DNA of 64,000 bases from an uncultured Ignavibacteria bacterium (GTDB taxonomy: Bacteria; Bacteroidota; Ignavibacteria; SZUA-365). The notes under the pieces are model-generated. The model did not search any database. It was not told the DNA's origin and saw nothing but the letters and a program-made list of their open reading frames with translations. Of the stretch, positions 1 through 8,679 are shown piece by piece. A program made the position numbers and the translations under genes. The DNA is taken from NCBI GenBank assembly GCA_913061095.1, contig CAJXVM010000010.1, positions 93,579 through 157,578 of the forward strand, read 5' to 3'. Every line of letters begins with the position of its first letter. Within the stretch, counting starts at the first letter, position 1.

Positions 1-822
1 ATGCACGACGAGGTCATAGCTGTCGCGCGCAACGGGATCGGCGGTCTGCAGCTTCAGCGCTTCCTGCATCGATGTCTCAAGATCGCTTTCGAGTGACGCG
101 TTGACGATTTCCCATCCCGCAGCCTGTGCTTCGAGGCTGCTGCTACGGGTGTCCATGCGGCGCAGTCTCTGATGGAAGGCCGTCACGGCGAAATTCGGAT
201 AGGTGAACGTGCTTCGCTGCCGGAGGACTGCGTCGCGGGAAGTCACCAGTTCCGATTCCATGCGGCGGAAGAACAGGTTGGCGACGGCGAAGGGGATTTG
301 CGATATGCTCAGAGCTTTTTCCGTCAGACCACGGAGGACGTCGATTTTCTCCTCGATGGAAACGGCAAAGGGATCCGTTTCCATCGGGGATTCCCAGGCC
401 TGCCGGCCGGCTTGCTCCCGTGATGACAGATCGATATCCTGTGTGCGAAGTTTCGCGAGCTGGGATGCGGAAGCGATTGCGGCGGATGCGAGTGCGTCGG
501 GACGACCCGGCTCCCATGACGAGACCGCGGCGCTTCCCCAAGCGCCTCCGCTGAACACCCGCAACGCGATTCCTGCCTCATCACTGCTCTCAAGAGCGGA
601 AATGTCCGTTTTCCGCAGCTGAAGCATTTCGGAACGATCACGGCGGAAGAGCGCTTCGGCATAGGTCGCACCGGCATCGAGAGCGCTCTGGACGGCATCC
701 TGCAGCCAGTCGGTTTTCACGACAGGCGCAGCGGGTGCAATGCGATGTGATCGAAGGTCCAGCGGAGTGAGCGCCGCGGCGGCGGTGAATGCAGAGGCCT
801 GAAGGAATGTTCGTCGTTTCAT
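1..822 (-). CDS. TldD/PmbA family protein, Tat-exported (partial, C-terminus outside window)
   Basis: I translated the reverse strand from the ATG at 822; the frame stays open for 274 codons to the window edge, so the C-terminal half is missing. The protein starts MKRRTFLQASAF, a twin-arginine signal (RRTFLQ) followed by an Ala-rich segment, as in many exported TldD relatives. Residues about 40-110 match the N-terminal domain of the TldD/PmbA (U62 metallopeptidase-like) family, including DAGATYAEALFRR and a LRVFSGGAWGSAA stretch. The zinc site of TldD proteins (HExxxH) lies further C-terminal and is not visible. The family includes maturation proteases such as those for microcin B17; the substrate here is unknown. 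No Shine-Dalgarno is evident before the ATG. Family call fairly firm, function open. Confidence 0.8.
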   Translation of the reverse strand, partial: MKRRTFLQASAFTAAAALTPLDLRSHRIAPAAPVVKTDWLQDAVQSALDAGATYAEALFRRDRSEMLQLRKTDISALESSDEAGIALRVFSGGAWGSAAVSSWEPGRPDALASAAIASASQLAKLRTQDIDLSSREQAGRQAWESPMETDPFAVSIEEKIDVLRGLTEKALSISQIPFAVANLFFRRMESELVTSRDAVLRQRSTFTYPNFAVTAFHQRLRRMDTRSSSLEAQAAGWEIVNASLESDLETSMQEALKLQTADPVARDSYDLVVH

Positions 823-856
823 GTCGCGTCTGCGCCAGTGAAGCAAATCGTTCTGG

Positions 857-884
857 AAGATAGAGACTGCATGCGAGTTGTAAA
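857..884 (-). promoter_or_regulatory. Possible promoter of the TldD-like gene
   Basis: Reading the minus strand, TTTACA (884-879) lies 16 bp before TATCTT (862-857). This would start transcription near 850, about 28 nt ahead of the ATG at 822. The -35 matches the sigma-70 consensus at 5 of 6 bases and the -10 at 4 of 6. No other signal supports it. Confidence 0.3.
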
Positions 885-910
885 AACATTTGGTATTTTG
901 CCCGGCGACG

Positions 911-1183
911 ATGCGTACGATGTACTGCACCATATCCGGACTTGTTCAGGGCGTTGGTTTTCGCTACTTCGCTTCAGTGCGCGCACGTGCACTTGGACTG
1001 CGCGGCTGGGTGCGAAACCGTTACAACGGTGACGTGGAAATCGCCGCACAGGGTGATGACGACGCGCTGCAGGACTTTCTCGACGAACTGCGTTCGGGGC
1101 CGCGCTCGGCACAGGTACGCAAGGTGCGCGTCGACTGGCAGGAGGAAGAAGAGATGTACGACAGTTTTGAGATACGCGCATGA
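911..1183 (+). CDS. acyP: Acylphosphatase
   Basis: Small 90-residue enzyme that hydrolyses acyl-phosphate (carboxyl-phosphate) bonds. The family signature GLVQGVGFRYF sits at residues 10-20, with the catalytic Arg at 18, and GWVRNRYNGDVE follows with the catalytic Asn at 36. Length is normal for the family (about 90-100). The open frame extends upstream to a TTG at 890, but homologues start close to the VQGV motif, so I chose ATG 911; ATG 920 is also possible. Its stop overlaps the ispF start as ATGA, so the two are probably translated together. Confidence 0.88.
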   Translation: MRTMYCTISGLVQGVGFRYFASVRARALGLRGWVRNRYNGDVEIAAQGDDDALQDFLDELRSGPRSAQVRKVRVDWQEEEEMYDSFEIRA

Positions 1184-1671
1184 CAGGACTTCCGTTCCGC
1201 ATCGGCCTCGGCTATGATGTGCACCGCCTTGCCCGCGGGGAATCCCTTGTGCTCGGCGGAGTGTCGATTCCCTCGGACGTCGGTACGGTCGCGCACAGCG
1301 ACGGCGACGTGCTTCTGCATGCCATCTGTGACGCCTTGCTGGGTGCCGCGGCACTCGGTGACATCGGTGAGCATTTTCCGGATACCGACGAACAGTATCG
1401 CGACGTGTCGAGCATCGAACTCCTGCGCCGCTGCATCGCCCTGCTCGACGAGCATGGCTGGCGCGCCGGAAACCTGGATGCCATGCTCATGCTTGAGCGT
1501 CCAAAAATCCTGCCGCACAAACACGAGATGCGCAGCCGGATCGCCGAGGCCATGCAGCTGCCGCTGGATCACATATCCCTCAAGGCCACGACAGGGGAGG
1601 GCATCGGGTTCGTGGGGCGCGGTGCCGGTATCGAGGCGCAGGCTGTTGTTCTCCTGCTGCCGAAGGACTGA
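1180..1671 (+). CDS. ispF: 2-C-methyl-D-erythritol 2,4-cyclodiphosphate synthase
   Basis: Fifth enzyme of the MEP (non-mevalonate) isoprenoid pathway. It cyclises CDP-methylerythritol 2-phosphate to MEcPP and releases CMP. Metal ligands are visible as GYDVHR (Asp13, His15) and in the AHSDGDVLLHAICDALLGAA signature (His47). The C-terminal half carries the expected TTGEGIGFVGRGAGIEAQA region. The 163 residues are full length for the trimeric enzyme. Its start overlaps the acyP stop (ATGA), and the dedA-like gene follows after 6 bp. No other MEP gene lies in the window. Confidence 0.96.
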   Translation: MTGLPFRIGLGYDVHRLARGESLVLGGVSIPSDVGTVAHSDGDVLLHAICDALLGAAALGDIGEHFPDTDEQYRDVSSIELLRRCIALLDEHGWRAGNLDAMLMLERPKILPHKHEMRSRIAEAMQLPLDHISLKATTGEGIGFVGRGAGIEAQAVVLLLPKD

Positions 1672-1677
1672 CCGCCC

Positions 1678-2307
1678 ATGCTGGAGGAAATCGTCGCCAC
1701 ACTCTCGAACGTCGACTTCGTCTGGATTTATCTCGCGGTATTCGGCATCGCCTACATCGAAAACATTTTTCCTCCGTTCCCGAGCGATGTGATTGTTGTG
1801 TTCGCCGGCTCACTGATCGCCATCGGGAAGGGCAGTGCGCTGATCACTGTCCTTATCGCGACCGGGGGCAGCACGCTCGGTTTCATGTCGATGTACTGGA
1901 TCGGGGATCAGTTCGGCACACGGATTCTCGAAACCGGGCGCATCCCGTTTATATCCATAGAAACCGTGCGGAAGGTGCAGGCCTGGTTCGGCCGCTACGG
2001 CTACTGGGTGGTCATCGGCAACCGCTTCCTCGCGGGCACGCGCGCCGTGATCAGTTTCTGCACCGGTATCGCGGAAATGAACATCACGGTGACGGCGCTG
2101 CTCTCCGCGGTCAGCGCTCTGCTGTGGAATTCCATCCTCGTGTATCTCGGATATGTGGTGGGCGATAACTGGCGCATCATTGGCGCGTATCTTTCCACCT
2201 ACAGTAAAATCGTGACCGCCGTGATCACGCTTCTGATTCTGCTCTGGGCGGGATACCGCTGGTGGCAGATGCGGCGGGAACAGCGCATGAAGAACAAGGT
2301 CAATTGA
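1678..2307 (+). CDS. DedA family (VTT domain) inner-membrane protein
   Basis: 209-residue multi-pass membrane protein. An amphipathic N-terminus leads into the motif ENIFPPFPSDV (residues 28-38), whose acidic residue and proline pair are typical of DedA proteins. A second signature, GNRFLAGTRAVISFCTG at 114-130, carries the two conserved arginines (116, 122). A hydrophobic C-terminal helix ends in a basic tail. DedA proteins support membrane homeostasis, and some flip or recycle polyprenyl or phospholipid carriers. It is followed 9 bp later by a PAP2 phosphatase, a pairing that fits lipid-carrier handling. The transported lipid cannot be told from sequence. Confidence 0.88.
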   Translation: MLEEIVATLSNVDFVWIYLAVFGIAYIENIFPPFPSDVIVVFAGSLIAIGKGSALITVLIATGGSTLGFMSMYWIGDQFGTRILETGRIPFISIETVRKVQAWFGRYGYWVVIGNRFLAGTRAVISFCTGIAEMNITVTALLSAVSALLWNSILVYLGYVVGDNWRIIGAYLSTYSKIVTAVITLLILLWAGYRWWQMRREQRMKNKVN

Positions 2308-2316
2308 TTACTCCGC

Positions 2317-2904
2317 ATGATCGACTGGCTCTACAGCATCGACGTCGCACTGTTTCGCTTCGGCAACGAGACGATCGCCAATCCGGCGGGAGACTGGTTT
2401 TTCCCCTTCATCACCAATCTCCGGAACATGATCGTGCCCTACGCGCTGCTCGTGCTCGGACTGCTTTTCTTCGGGAAGAAACGCGGTGCGGTTACCGTTC
2501 TGCTGCTGATCGTGACGATCACGCTCGCGGACCAGATCAGCAGCTTCGTCGTCAAACCGTGGGTGGGCAGACTGCGTCCGTGTCATGTGCTCGACGATGT
2601 GAGGCTTCTTGTCGGCTGCGGTTCGGGGAAATCATTCACATCGTCCCATGCCACGAATAATTTTGCACTCGCGGTGCTCGTTTCACACTTTTACCCCGTG
2701 GCGCGTCCATGGCTGCTGCTTTTCGCGTCACTGGTGGCTTTCTCCCGCGTGTACGTCGGCGTGCATTATCCGTCAGACATCCTCGGCGGAGCGGTGCTCG
2801 GTACGCTCATTGCACTTGCAGTTGCGTACCTGTGGGAACAGGGCAGCCGGCGCGTGACATCGTGGTACCAGACTCGCCGTTCAGCGAAAGAACAGAACAC
2901 ATGA
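2317..2904 (+). CDS. PAP2-family membrane phosphatase
   Basis: 195-residue integral membrane phosphatase with the complete three-part PAP2 active site. These are K80-x6-R87-P88 (KPWVGRLRP), TSSH around residues 108-111 with the catalytic His, and SRVYVGVHYPSD (143-154; SR-x5-H-x3-D). Several hydrophobic helices surround these motifs. Relatives dephosphorylate undecaprenyl diphosphate, phosphatidylglycerol phosphate or lipid A. Size and arrangement fit an undecaprenyl-diphosphatase (PgpB/BcrC type), but LpxE-like activity cannot be excluded. It lies between a DedA gene and lnt, and its stop overlaps the lnt ATG (ATGA). Confidence 0.9.
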   Translation: MIDWLYSIDVALFRFGNETIANPAGDWFFPFITNLRNMIVPYALLVLGLLFFGKKRGAVTVLLLIVTITLADQISSFVVKPWVGRLRPCHVLDDVRLLVGCGSGKSFTSSHATNNFALAVLVSHFYPVARPWLLLFASLVAFSRVYVGVHYPSDILGGAVLGTLIALAVAYLWEQGSRRVTSWYQTRRSAKEQNT

Positions 2905-4562
2905 ACGATATCCCGCATATTCAGACGACATCACTACTGCCGGATGATCGCCGGCGAGAGCGCCGTGTACGTATCGCGCTTGCGGTAACGACCGGTGTGC
3001 TTTTCGCCCTGGCGTTTCCGCCTGTTCCGACCGGTCTGACCGCATTTGTTGCACTTGTGCCGCTGCTGTTTCTCATCGAACGGATCGGCAGCGCTGCCGG
3101 CGTGTTTCGCTGGTCGTATCTCGCGTTCCTGGTCGGCAACGCCGGAACGATCTGGTGGATCAGCGGCTGGTGGGGAGAGGATCCCTGGCTGAAAGCAGCG
3201 GGTGTTGTGGTCAATCTCATTCACCCTCTGCTCTTTACGCCGCCGTTGATCGTGTACCATGTCATCAGGCGGCGTACGGGATTCGCAGCCGCCGCTGCGG
3301 CCTTTCCCTTTCTTTGGACGGCCTGGGAATGGCTGCTCCACCTTCCGGAACTCTCTTTTCCATGGCTGCTGCTCGCCAATACACAGACATACGATGTGAT
3401 GAATATCCAGTTCATCAGCTGGACAGGGGCGTTTGGTCTGACGTTCTGGATCACCGGTATCACCATCCTGATTTTCGTTCCGACTCGGCAGCTCCTGCGC
3501 GGTCACTGGCAGCTTCACTCCAGGCGGATGTATGTCATTGCCGCCGTGCTGGTGCTCGCCCTGGTGCTGCCAAAGATTCATTCCGCCCTGGTTATGGATG
3601 ATCCGGTACGGGCGTCGGCGACGCTCCGCGTTGGTATCATTCAGCCCGATATCGATCCCTACGACAAGTGGGGCGCCGGCGAAACGCCGATGCAGAAGCT
3701 GCGGAGTCTTGTCGAAATCTACGATTCTCTCGCCGCGTATAATCCCGATCTCATGCTGCTGCCGGAAACGGCGATTCCGTTTCGCATCCTGCAGCCACGC
3801 TACGACGAGGAGTGGCGCTGGCTGCGCGCGCATGTCGACAGCGTCGGCGTCCCGCTGCTGACCGGATTCCCGCATACGGTCCTGTATGAGGATCCGGCGA
3901 CCGCTCCTGCGAGTGCGCGACGCATTCGCGACAGTCAGCTGCGCTGGCTGGATTTCAATTCCGCGATGCTGATGGAGCCTGGCGAGGTCGCACCGCAGAT
4001 ATACCATAAATCCCGTCTCACCCCGCTCAGTGAGCGTATTCCGTATCTCGATGCCCTGCCGTTTCTGCAGGACGCGCTGAGCTGGGGCGTGGGGATCAGC
4101 AACTGGGGCCTGGGAAACGACACCACAGTTTTCCACCTGCGGAACAATGAAAAGACGATCGGTTTCTGGGCAATGATCTGTTATGAAACCCTGTATCCTT
4201 CTTTCGCTGCGGGCTTTGCGAAGCGGGGAGCGCAGGCCTTTGGTGTCATCACCAACGACGGGTGGTTCGGAAACTCATCCGGACCCTATCAGCTCAAGCA
4301 GTACACGGTGCTGCGCGCGGTGGAAAACAGGCGCGCGGTGGCACGCTGTGCCAACAACGGCATCAGCTGTTTCATCGATCCCTATGGACGCGTCCGGCAG
4401 GAAACCGCACTGTATACGCGAACCGGCATCATCGGTATCGTGCCGCTGATCGAGGAGCAGACCTTCTATACGCGTTACGGCGACTGGCTGCCACTCGGTA
4501 CCGTCGTTGTCGCGGGATTTTTCATTCTTTTTTCCATCATCGCACCCTATTACAAGACATGA
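2901..4562 (+). CDS. lnt: Apolipoprotein N-acyltransferase
   Basis: Adds the third acyl chain to the N-terminal Cys of lipoproteins in the inner membrane, the last step of lipoprotein maturation. The 553 residues comprise about six N-terminal transmembrane helices (to roughly residue 230) and a periplasmic nitrilase-like domain with the catalytic triad Glu289 (LLPETAIPF), Lys370 (YHKSRLTP) and Cys427 (MICYETLYP). A hydrophobic C-terminal anchor follows. The open frame reaches back to 2709, but ATG 2901 overlaps the preceding stop and gives a normal N-terminus. The stop in turn overlaps the next gene's ATG. At least one likely client lipoprotein (34036) is in the window. Confidence 0.95.
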   Translation: MNDIPHIQTTSLLPDDRRRERRVRIALAVTTGVLFALAFPPVPTGLTAFVALVPLLFLIERIGSAAGVFRWSYLAFLVGNAGTIWWISGWWGEDPWLKAAGVVVNLIHPLLFTPPLIVYHVIRRRTGFAAAAAAFPFLWTAWEWLLHLPELSFPWLLLANTQTYDVMNIQFISWTGAFGLTFWITGITILIFVPTRQLLRGHWQLHSRRMYVIAAVLVLALVLPKIHSALVMDDPVRASATLRVGIIQPDIDPYDKWGAGETPMQKLRSLVEIYDSLAAYNPDLMLLPETAIPFRILQPRYDEEWRWLRAHVDSVGVPLLTGFPHTVLYEDPATAPASARRIRDSQLRWLDFNSAMLMEPGEVAPQIYHKSRLTPLSERIPYLDALPFLQDALSWGVGISNWGLGNDTTVFHLRNNEKTIGFWAMICYETLYPSFAAGFAKRGAQAFGVITNDGWFGNSSGPYQLKQYTVLRAVENRRAVARCANNGISCFIDPYGRVRQETALYTRTGIIGIVPLIEEQTFYTRYGDWLPLGTVVVAGFFILFSIIAPYYKT

Positions 4563-5596
4563 AGACAATCGACCTGCGCAGTGACACGGTAACACTGCCG
4601 ACCGGGGAAATGAAGGAGGCCATGGTCAGCGCGCCACTCGGCGACGACGTCTATGGCGAGGACCCAACAACCAATGCATTTCAGGAGGAGATGGCGGCGC
4701 TCTTCGGCATGGAGGCGGGGCTGTTCGTTCCCACCGGCGTTCTGGGAAATCAGCTCGCGCTGAAAGCCTGGACGCAGCCCGGCGACGAGGTTATCGTCGA
4801 ACGTGAATCCCACATTTTCAACTATGAAACCGCCGCCCCTGCACTGATGTCCGCACTGCAGCTGAACACCGTTCCGACGAGAAGAGGAGTCTACGCTCTC
4901 GACGACCTGGCTGCCGCCATTCGTCCGTCTAAGTATTACTATCCCCGCACATCGCTTGTCTGTATCGAGAATACGCATAACCGCTATGGTGGCACTCTCT
5001 ACGGCATCGAACGCATCCGAGAGCTCCAGCGATTCTGTGCGGAGCGGAAGCTGCGGCTGCATCTTGACGGGGCTCGCATCTGGAACGCACATGTCGCCTC
5101 AGGGACGAAGCTGCGTGCCTACGGAGAGGCGGTGGATTCGATTTCCATCTGTTTCTCGAAGGGACTTGGTGCACCGATGGGATCGATGCTGCTTGGTCCC
5201 CGGGACTTCATTGCGCGTGCACACAAATTCCGGAAGATCTTCGGCGGCGGAATGCGCCAGACCGGCATCATGGCCGCTGCGGCGCAGCATGCGGTCAGGC
5301 ATCACCTCCCGCTCATGGAAAAGGACCACGAGCGCGCTCGCGTCCTTGCCGAAGCCCTGCAGCACTGCGACGGATTTTTCGTGGACGAATCGCGGGTGCA
5401 GACAAACATGGTGTTGCTTGATTTCTCGACGTCGGCGCTGTCGCCACAAAACGCCATGCAGATGCTTGCCGACAGCGGTATCCGTATCGGCATGGGCATG
5501 GGCCGCGCACTCCGAGCCGTCACCCATCTTGATTTGAGTGACGATGATCTGCAGCAGGCCGTTGACGTGTTTCACAGACTTTTTCCCGCATCATGA
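4559..5596 (+). CDS. ltaE: Low-specificity L-threonine aldolase
   Basis: PLP-dependent fold-type I enzyme cleaving L-threonine and L-allo-threonine to glycine and acetaldehyde. The 345 residues begin with the hallmark DLRSDTVTLPTGEM. The PLP-binding lysine is K201 in SICFSKGLGAPMGS, and LHLDGARIWNA around 167-177 holds the Asp that contacts the pyridine nitrogen. Start ATG 4559 overlaps the lnt stop, and the stop overlaps the thioesterase start, so it lies inside a run of translationally coupled genes with no obvious metabolic link. Confidence 0.93.
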   Translation: MKTIDLRSDTVTLPTGEMKEAMVSAPLGDDVYGEDPTTNAFQEEMAALFGMEAGLFVPTGVLGNQLALKAWTQPGDEVIVERESHIFNYETAAPALMSALQLNTVPTRRGVYALDDLAAAIRPSKYYYPRTSLVCIENTHNRYGGTLYGIERIRELQRFCAERKLRLHLDGARIWNAHVASGTKLRAYGEAVDSISICFSKGLGAPMGSMLLGPRDFIARAHKFRKIFGGGMRQTGIMAAAAQHAVRHHLPLMEKDHERARVLAEALQHCDGFFVDESRVQTNMVLLDFSTSALSPQNAMQMLADSGIRIGMGMGRALRAVTHLDLSDDDLQQAVDVFHRLFPAS

Positions 5597-6063
5597 CCAT
5601 TCCCATCGAAAAATTCCGCCACCGGTATTCACGCCGCGTTCTATCCTATCACGTCGACCGGCAGAACGTCGTGCACAATCTCTGGTATTTCTTTTATTTC
5701 GAGGAGGCCAGGGTGGAGTACATCCGCCAGGTCGGACTCCCCATCGACCAGGGGACGTTCATCACGCATGACAAGTACTTCGTGGTTCGCAACAGCTGTG
5801 ACTACTATGCGCCGGCGCTGTTCGACGAGGATCTGACGATTCTCACGCGCATCTCATTCGTACGGAATTCCAGCATCGGTTTCGAACACTGGGCGATGAA
5901 ACAGGACGGCACACCCGCGGCGAAAGCCGAGCATGTGTTCGTGCATGTCGATGAAAAGACCGATCGTCCGAGCCGCGTGCCCGACGATTTGCGCGATATG
6001 ATCCGGTCATATGAGGGGGAGCATGTGGCGTTCATCACGGAGAGCGATTCCGCCACTGATTGA
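5593..6063 (+). CDS. Hotdog-fold acyl-CoA thioesterase (YbgC/FadM type)
   Basis: 156-residue single hotdog domain. The N-terminal pattern YSRRVLSYHVDRQNVVHNLWYFFYFEEARVEY (residues about 9-42, shown in part) aligns with the 4-hydroxybenzoyl-CoA thioesterase/YbgC class, in which a catalytic Asp precedes a short helix ending in E-x-R. Here D22 in YHVDRQNVVHN is the likely catalytic acid. Such enzymes hydrolyse short- to long-chain acyl-CoA or acyl-ACP; chain length is not predictable. It is the last gene of the coupled run from acyP, and the stop at 6061-6063 is followed by about 200 bp of convergent spacer. Confidence 0.85.
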   Translation: MTIPIEKFRHRYSRRVLSYHVDRQNVVHNLWYFFYFEEARVEYIRQVGLPIDQGTFITHDKYFVVRNSCDYYAPALFDEDLTILTRISFVRNSSIGFEHWAMKQDGTPAAKAEHVFVHVDEKTDRPSRVPDDLRDMIRSYEGEHVAFITESDSATD

Positions 6064-6269
6064 ACTGTCGCGGCCGAAACCGTCTGCCAGCGCGGGCGTT
6101 CTTTTTATCCAGGTTACCGGCGGTAACGCCCACGCGCAGGACACCTGAGTCGTCATGTGACTCACAGCGGATTGTTTCAGGCAGTCGCCGCCTGTTTGTG
6201 GGAGCAGCATGCCGGAGATGAGAAAGGGCTCTGTTTGGAGCCCTTTACACGCGAGTTAAACTGTTTTCC
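6064..6269. other. Convergent intergenic spacer
   Basis: About 200 bp between the converging thioesterase and arginine decarboxylase genes. I see no coding signal. The only clear structure is the hairpin at 6223-6246, listed separately. A short GTTACCG/CGGTAAC palindrome near 6112-6127 is too tight to fold as RNA. Confidence 0.6.
6223..6246 (-). terminator. Hairpin terminator between convergent genes
   Basis: A perfect 9-bp inverted repeat, AAAGGGCTC (6223-6231) and GAGCCCTTT (6238-6246), with a 6-nt loop. It lies 24 bp beyond the stop of the minus-strand arginine decarboxylase. On that strand the stem ends in TTT and continues T/C-rich, so it can act as a factor-independent terminator there. 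It could also serve the plus-strand operon, though no T-run follows in that direction. Confidence 0.6.
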
Positions 6270-6815
6270 CTATTCAGGGAGGAGGACCGCACAGGAGATC
6301 ACCGTGGTCCACATTCCGAGTTTGCCCTCGGCAGACTGCGTCAGGTTGAAGGACTTGAAAATTTTTCCGCTCGCCTTGTAAACCTGTTCGCGCTCATCCC
6401 AGGCGGAATCGGGATCGAAATCCACGCCGAGTGTTGTCGCCAGCATGGTGGCGGCCAGATCCTCTGCATATTCTCCAGCCACTTTTTGAGTTTCGCCGAA
6501 CGGATGATGCTCGGACAGGTAGCCGTAGGTCGCTCCGTCGGCGGGAATGGCCACCCCGATGGAGGAGGCGATGAGACGGTTTGCTTCGTTCGTGGCGTTG
6601 CGTGCCATCACGACGAAGGTGATTTCGCCGGGCTGGAGCTTGTTGAGCCCGACTTTCTTACTGATGCGCTTGCAATTCGGGGGATAGATACTTGAGACGG
6701 TCACAAGGTTCTGCTGTTCGAGATCCGCGTCGCGCAGTGCAAGCTCGAAAGACTGCAGGTAGTCCTTGTGCCTGCCGACGCCCTTTGTGAAAAAGATTTT
6801 CTTGGGAACGAACAA
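6270..6815 (-). CDS. pdaD: Pyruvoyl-dependent arginine decarboxylase
   Basis: Converts arginine to agmatine for polyamine synthesis using a self-made pyruvoyl group. The proenzyme cleaves between two serines; here [11 protein letters not shown] places the cut at Ser41-Ser42, with the alpha chain starting at Ser42. Other family blocks are [17 protein letters not shown] at the N-terminus and [15 protein letters not shown]. An in-frame ATG at 6869 lies inside tyrS, but a strong GGAGG sits 8 nt before a TTG at 6815, and starting there gives the usual N-terminus (181 residues). It follows tyrS by 40 bp on the same strand. The family is scattered among archaea, Chlamydia and FCB bacteria. Confidence 0.92.
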   Translation of the reverse strand: MFVPKKIFFTKGVGRHKDYLQSFELALRDADLEQQNLVTVSSIYPPNCKRISKKVGLNKLQPGEITFVVMARNATNEANRLIASSIGVAIPADGATYGYLSEHHPFGETQKVAGEYAEDLAATMLATTLGVDFDPDSAWDEREQVYKASGKIFKSFNLTQSAEGKLGMWTTVISCAVLLPE

Positions 6816-6855
6816 TGGTGGTACCTCCGGAAATAAGGATGCGACACGAAGGAAA

Positions 6856-8079
6856 TCAGTTACGGACAATTTTGACGAAGCGGCGCTTGCCGACTTTCAC
6901 AACGATTTCATCACCCGCGGGAACGGGTGCAGTAGGGTCGGTGATTTTCACGTCGCCCGCACTGACGGCGTTCTGCTGCATGAGTCGGCGTCCCTCGCTT
7001 TTGGATGCAACGAGTCCGGCCTGATGCAGCACGTCCAGCAGTAAAGTATCACTGTCCCCGGGAAGCGCAAACACATCGATGTCGTCCGGGATCTGCTTAT
7101 TCTTGATCACGTGATCGAAATGTGCCTCCGCCCGGGATGCAGCTTCCGTGTCGTAGAACTGCGCAACGATATCGCGCGCGAGTTCCCGCTTGAAGTCCCG
7201 CGGATTTTCACCACGTTCCATCGCCGCGTTGATGTCCGCAAGACGATCTCCCGGAACGTCGGTGACCAGACGGAACCACGGCATGATGAGATGATCGGGA
7301 ATGGAGAGCGTCTTCCCGTACATATCTTCCGCCGTGTCATTGAAGGCGATGTAATTATCGAGCGACTTGCTCATTTTTTCCTCGCCGTCTGTGCCGACCA
7401 GCAGCGGCATGGTGAGGATGATCTGTGGTTGCTGCCCGAATTCCCGCTGGATTTCCCGTCCGACGAGCAGGTTGAATTTCTGATCGGTGCCGCCGAGTTC
7501 AACGTCGGATTCGATGGCCACGGAATCGTAGGCCTGGGCGAGTGGATAGAGGAATTCATGAATGCTGATCGGCTCCTGGCTCCGGTAGCGCTTTTCGAAT
7601 TCATCCCGCTCGAGCATGCGCGCAACGGTGTAGCGGGCCGAAAGCTTGATAACATCCTCGAAGGTCATGGGACTCAGCCAGTCCGAGTTGTAGCGAATTT
7701 CAACGCGGTCGATGTCGAGAATGTGGGAGGCCTGATCGAAGTAGGATTGACCGTTCTTACGCGTTTCCTCCAGCGAAAGCGAAGGACGGGTTTTACTTTT
7801 ACCGGTGGGATCGCCGATCATGCCGGTGAAATCTCCCACGATCAGCACGGCACGGTGCCCGAGATCCTGGAACTGCCGCATTTTCCGCAGCACGACCGCG
7901 TGGCCGAGATGCAGGTCGGGGCGGCTCGGATCGCAGCCAAGCTTGACGCGCAGCGCCGTTGAGGTTTTCAGCGATTCTTCAAGACGCCGGGCCATCTCTT
8001 CCTCGGGAAGAATTTCAGAGATGCCGCGACGGATGATGTCCATCTGTTCATTGACAGGGGGGAAGGATGTCTTGCTCAC
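6856..8079 (-). CDS. tyrS: Tyrosyl-tRNA synthetase
   Basis: Class Ic aminoacyl-tRNA synthetase charging tRNA-Tyr. The 407 residues show the HIGH-type motif HLGH (57-60), [14 protein letters not shown] in the Rossmann core, and KMSKS at 235-239. A C-terminal S4-like RNA-binding domain occupies roughly 345-407 ([27 protein letters not shown]). The start is GTG at 8079, whose TG overlaps the smpB stop (GTGA). The layout with HLGH and a short S4 tail resembles the TyrZ-like second type of bacterial TyrRS. Confidence 0.96.
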   Translation of the reverse strand: MSKTSFPPVNEQMDIIRRGISEILPEEEMARRLEESLKTSTALRVKLGCDPSRPDLHLGHAVVLRKMRQFQDLGHRAVLIVGDFTGMIGDPTGKSKTRPSLSLEETRKNGQSYFDQASHILDIDRVEIRYNSDWLSPMTFEDVIKLSARYTVARMLERDEFEKRYRSQEPISIHEFLYPLAQAYDSVAIESDVELGGTDQKFNLLVGREIQREFGQQPQIILTMPLLVGTDGEEKMSKSLDNYIAFNDTAEDMYGKTLSIPDHLIMPWFRLVTDVPGDRLADINAAMERGENPRDFKRELARDIVAQFYDTEAASRAEAHFDHVIKNKQIPDDIDVFALPGDSDTLLLDVLHQAGLVASKSEGRRLMQQNAVSAGDVKITDPTAPVPAGDEIVVKVGKRRFVKIVRN

Positions 8080-8531
8080 AGGTGCCGTTCCATTTCTCGT
8101 TTGATGTCGCGCTGCTTGAGCGCATGTCGTTTATCGTAGGTCTTTTTCCCCTTGCAGACGCCGAGCTCGATTTTCAGATGCCGACCGGCGAAGTAGAACT
8201 GCAGGGGAATGAGCGTGAAGCCCTTTTCATGAACTTTCTGCGCGAGCTTGCGAATCTCTTTTTTGTGCGCGAGAAGTTTTCGAACGCGGATGGGATCGTG
8301 GTTATGGATGTTGCCCTTTTCGAAAGGACTGATATGAAGGTTGTGCAGCAGCAGCTCGCCTTCCTGGACCGTGGCATACGCATCCTGTACGTTCAGTTTA
8401 CCTTCACGAACGGATTTTACCTCAGTGCCGCGCAGCACGATGCCGACCTCGACGGTTTCAAGCACATGATATTCGTGCCGCGCCCGCCGGTTGGTGAGGA
8501 TGATTTTGCGATTTTCAGGGTCCGTTTGCAT
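8076..8531 (-). CDS. smpB: SsrA-binding protein SmpB
   Basis: Small beta-barrel RNA-binding protein that delivers tmRNA to stalled ribosomes for trans-translation. The 151 residues carry typical blocks: NRRARHEYHVLETVEVGIVL near the start, GTEVKSVREGKLNVQDAYA, HNHDPIRVRKLLAHKKEI, and a basic tail KTYDKRHALKQRDIKREM. Its stop overlaps the tyrS start. The ssrA (tmRNA) gene is not in this window. The 148-bp gap upstream is shared with rimP on the other strand. Confidence 0.97.
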   Translation of the reverse strand: MQTDPENRKIILTNRRARHEYHVLETVEVGIVLRGTEVKSVREGKLNVQDAYATVQEGELLLHNLHISPFEKGNIHNHDPIRVRKLLAHKKEIRKLAQKVHEKGFTLIPLQFYFAGRHLKIELGVCKGKKTYDKRHALKQRDIKREMERHL

Positions 8532-8597
8532 TCGAGTGATTCACGAAATGATGCAGGGCAGAAATAAGAGAATTAATGAAAAAAGACCTGCGGACAA

Positions 8598-8626
8598 TTG
8601 CAAGTGAGAGACGCAACCTCTATATT
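8598..8626 (+). promoter_or_regulatory. Promoter of the rimP-nusA-infB operon
   Basis: TTGCAA (8598-8603) and TATATT (8621-8626) are separated by exactly 17 bp, which would start transcription about 45 nt before the rimP ATG at 8680. The -10 matches sigma-70 at 5 of 6 bases. The same element also reads TATATTTA, close to the Bacteroidetes-type TAnnTTTG with an upstream TTG. Position in the divergent smpB/rimP gap supports it. Confidence 0.5.
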
Positions 8627-8679
8627 TATGTGTTCTGGATGTGGGGCTTCCCCGCATTTTTTATTAATAGCGCAAAAAC

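Noticed and set aside
31..820. Several short frames on both strands in the first 800 bp
   Set aside because: They are shadows of the minus-strand TldD-like gene, which is open to the window edge and has a Tat signal and family motifs.
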